Positions 61,801 to 64,000 of a stretch of 64,000 nt of DNA are shown one piece after another. Within the stretch, counting starts at the first letter, position 1. The number at the start of each line of letters is the position of its first letter. The notes beneath the pieces were generated by a model, which was not told where the DNA came from, did not search any database, and was given only the letters and a program-made list of their open reading frames with translations. The stretch comes from Struthio camelus (taxonomy: Eukaryota; Chordata; Aves; Struthioniformes; Struthionidae), in assembly GCF_040807025.1 (NCBI RefSeq), contig NC_090982.1, positions 85,809,463 through 85,873,462 on the forward strand. Reading direction: 5' to 3'. Both the position numbers and the translations under genes were made by a program.

Positions 61801-64000
61801 CCTAGATCATCCTCAAAGATTACCATAGTTTCAATTGTGTGGCAGACAACCGGTTAGCAGAACTGGAGGAGTTTTGAGAAACGCACACACGCAAACCATT
61901 GCTTACCAGTGTCAGAGATCTGCTACTACGGGAAGCTGCTTTTAATGCTTGGGAAGTTCACAGTCTTCTCCCAGCTGAGGAAAGTCCTCTATTTTCCTAG
62001 CACCTCCCCAGTGCTTTCGTTCTGCCTTGTATGTTTTCTCATCTTGTAGTAGCTTCCTTAAACCAATGTCTCATGAAATCACCCAGTTTAATGTGGCTGG
62101 TGACAAATAACCAGATACCCAGAAATGGACTTTTTTTTTTCTTTCCAAAAATTGATTTTTGTCTGTGCAAAGTTTAAACTCTTCTGCTCAAAGTCTCTAC
62201 ACATGCCCTTCACTCCTATGAAGTAAGAGAATGACCCTAGCTCTATATGTGCCACTCACTGAAGAAATTAAATTTAAGGAATATAATGTATATATATGGT
62301 ATATATATTTAAGGAATAAGGTATATATTTTTTAAAATCCACAGCCAAATCAATGCCAGGTAAAATAGGTGCCTTTGCACGGTATGCAGCATCTCAAGGA
62401 CTTGCATGGAAAAATCTGATTTGGCTGCTATATTCACTTTCAACTTTGTTGGATATTTCACAGTGCAATGAAAGGCCTAGATCAGACTTCAGTCTGTGCA
62501 CGCTGAAATATTTGATTCATCTCTTTCGGTAGTTCATGCTGCTGTCAGGGACTGGAGTTTGTATGGCACCTCCTGAGCCCTCCCCTCCACAGAGTTTGCA
62601 GAGCGCTGAGCACCAGGCCCTGCATTTCTCACTGCAGACCCAGCCTTGACTTTGGCAAGGACCCTCTGCCACCTGGAGAGCAGCGGCAAGGACAACATCC
62701 CTCATCCTGGGGAACATCAGGAAAATGCCACCACTTACCTCTTTTCCTCCCCCCGAACCATGTTGCTAACTCATTGTTTTTGTTTGCAATTGCAACGTTG
62801 CCGATTGCTGCTCACCGCTACTGCAAAACGGCCTCCTCTTGGGTCAGAACCGGTTGGGGCTTCTTTTACAACCGGCCCAGGACCTGACATGTGAGACACC
62901 GCACGGCCCCTCTCGCGCTGACTGTGCTGCCCGTACAGCACAACCACACACCTGGTTCAACGAAGGAGGAAACCGTTGCAACAGACTTCCCTCATGTCAG
63001 GATACAGAAATATTTTTCTGCACCCTACAGGATACACAAAGAATTGCATATTTAATTTTTTTAAATCCACATTTTGATATCTGGCTATATTTGCACAACA
63101 GCAATTTTGTATTTTGTATGCTGGCTGAGAAAAGTCAAATATTAACTACAAGTTAAGAGGCAACCAGCCTCCACGAGACTACCACTGCTGCTTGCTCATT
63201 CTGGTTTGTTATGCTTTTCTTAATACAGCTCTTCCTGTTTTTTTTTTTTAATCACTTTTTGAGAAAAGATGTTAACTATACTATTAGCATATGCTGAACA
63301 GCGAATCTGACGTTCCTATCAGTGCTTCTCTTTCCTAGGCTACTTGCTGAACAGCTCTTTCACTCAATTTTTATGTAATTATGAATTTTAATCACAAACT
63401 TGAATAAACAACTTTCTTATTACCTGGCCAAATGATACATTCGGAAAACCTGATAACTGACCCTCCACCTTCTCCCTGTTTTGCTCAGAGCCCAGCTCTG
63501 CTCCTATTCAGGTTCAAAGGAATTCTTAAGTTTACAACATCCATAGTTTCCTGATGGTCTAATCCTGGGTCAGAAAGAAAAAAAAAAAACCTTTAATAAC
63601 TGTTGTTATAGGACACTATTCCACCTTCTAAAGCCTCTGCATGTAACTGCATGAATTCTCATCTGTTGCCTTAATGGGAAGCAGTTAATTATAATCCACA
63701 AGCTGCCACAGGCAAGGCTGAAACATTAATCAGCCCTGCTGGCTACAGAACTGTAAGGGGAGTTACAATTTTGCATAGCAGCAGTCAATGGACTAAAACC
63801 AGGTGACTCCAAAGCTGAGACCATCACAGCAGAGACACACAAGGGAATAGCTGCGCACGGCAGAAAAAACTCTTGCACTGCTGACTTCATTCCTCCTGGA
63901 GTGGTTTATTTGCCTTTTTTACATTTCTTTTGGTTTGAAGAATTAGCCTAAGAACGTGCATTTCTCATGGCTGAGCAGAGCCATTATAGTTTTTTTCCTC

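Larger units (their letters stand above)
47315..64000 (-). other. DYM: DYM last intron (partial, continues past right edge)
   Basis: It begins upstream of the last exon's acceptor. I looked for the preceding dymeclin exon, which in human ends ALPKDRLK just before KFPELK, and found no match on the minus strand to the window's end. So the intron is at least 16.7 kb. It holds A/T homopolymers, microsatellites (~50166-50200, 53137-53210, 62283-62331), a pyrimidine-rich block, a CpG-rich patch and one exon-like segment. The 185-codon frame at 48611-49168 (+) is antisense and not recognised. Confidence 0.85.

Noticed and set aside
1..64000. CRISPR arrays, operons, tRNA or rRNA genes, intact endogenous retroviruses
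   Set aside because: None seen. The sequence is vertebrate chromosomal DNA; no spaced repeat arrays, no tRNA-like folds recognised, no gag/pol/env-like frames or paired LTRs noticed.

Overview
This is vertebrate nuclear DNA, almost certainly avian. Two recognisable genes, SMAD7 and DYM, lie in tandem on the minus strand. The evidence for a bird is: typical avian CR1 LINE 3' ends (one on each strand), decayed MIR/CORE-SINE-like relics, no mammal-type L1 or Alu, and a fairly short (~42 kb) SMAD7-DYM interval. The SMAD7-DYM order and orientation match human chromosome 18q21. In chicken this block is on the Z chromosome (from memory), but the sequence alone does not fix species or chromosome.

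Left edge to ~6.8 kb: the 5' half of SMAD7 (inhibitory SMAD, feedback repressor of TGF-beta/BMP signalling). Exon 1 (172 codons plus one base) and the 54-nt exon 2 with the PPxY motif are intact with clean splice sites. The exons for the MH2 domain lie beyond the left edge. The 5' leader and promoter sit in a CpG island cut up by simple repeats: an alternating CG/CA tract, a 116-nt pure pyrimidine tract, GGC triplets and a TA block. The promoter keeps the palindromic Smad-binding element GTCTAGAC beside a CACGTG E-box, the known autoregulatory signature of this gene.

~6.8 to 46.6 kb: intergenic. No protein-coding gene is recognised; open frames here look like chance. The region holds ancient SINE relics, two CR1 fragments, microsatellites, a sharply bounded 35-bp sequence present twice 2 kb apart, two overlapping alternative hairpins, and a tiny poly(A) insertion flanked by a perfect 15-bp direct repeat.

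46.6 kb to right edge: the 3' end of DYM (dymeclin, a Golgi-associated protein): a probable 3' UTR, the last coding exon (49 codons plus stop), and at least 16.7 kb of the last intron. The intron contains a pyrimidine-rich strand-asymmetric block, an isolated CpG-rich patch, and a 135-nt phase-0 open segment with good splice signals that could be an in-frame cassette exon or could be chance.

Nothing here amounts to a new gene system. The most useful leads are the duplicated 35-mer, the possible cassette exon, the intronic CpG patch and the SMAD7 promoter architecture.
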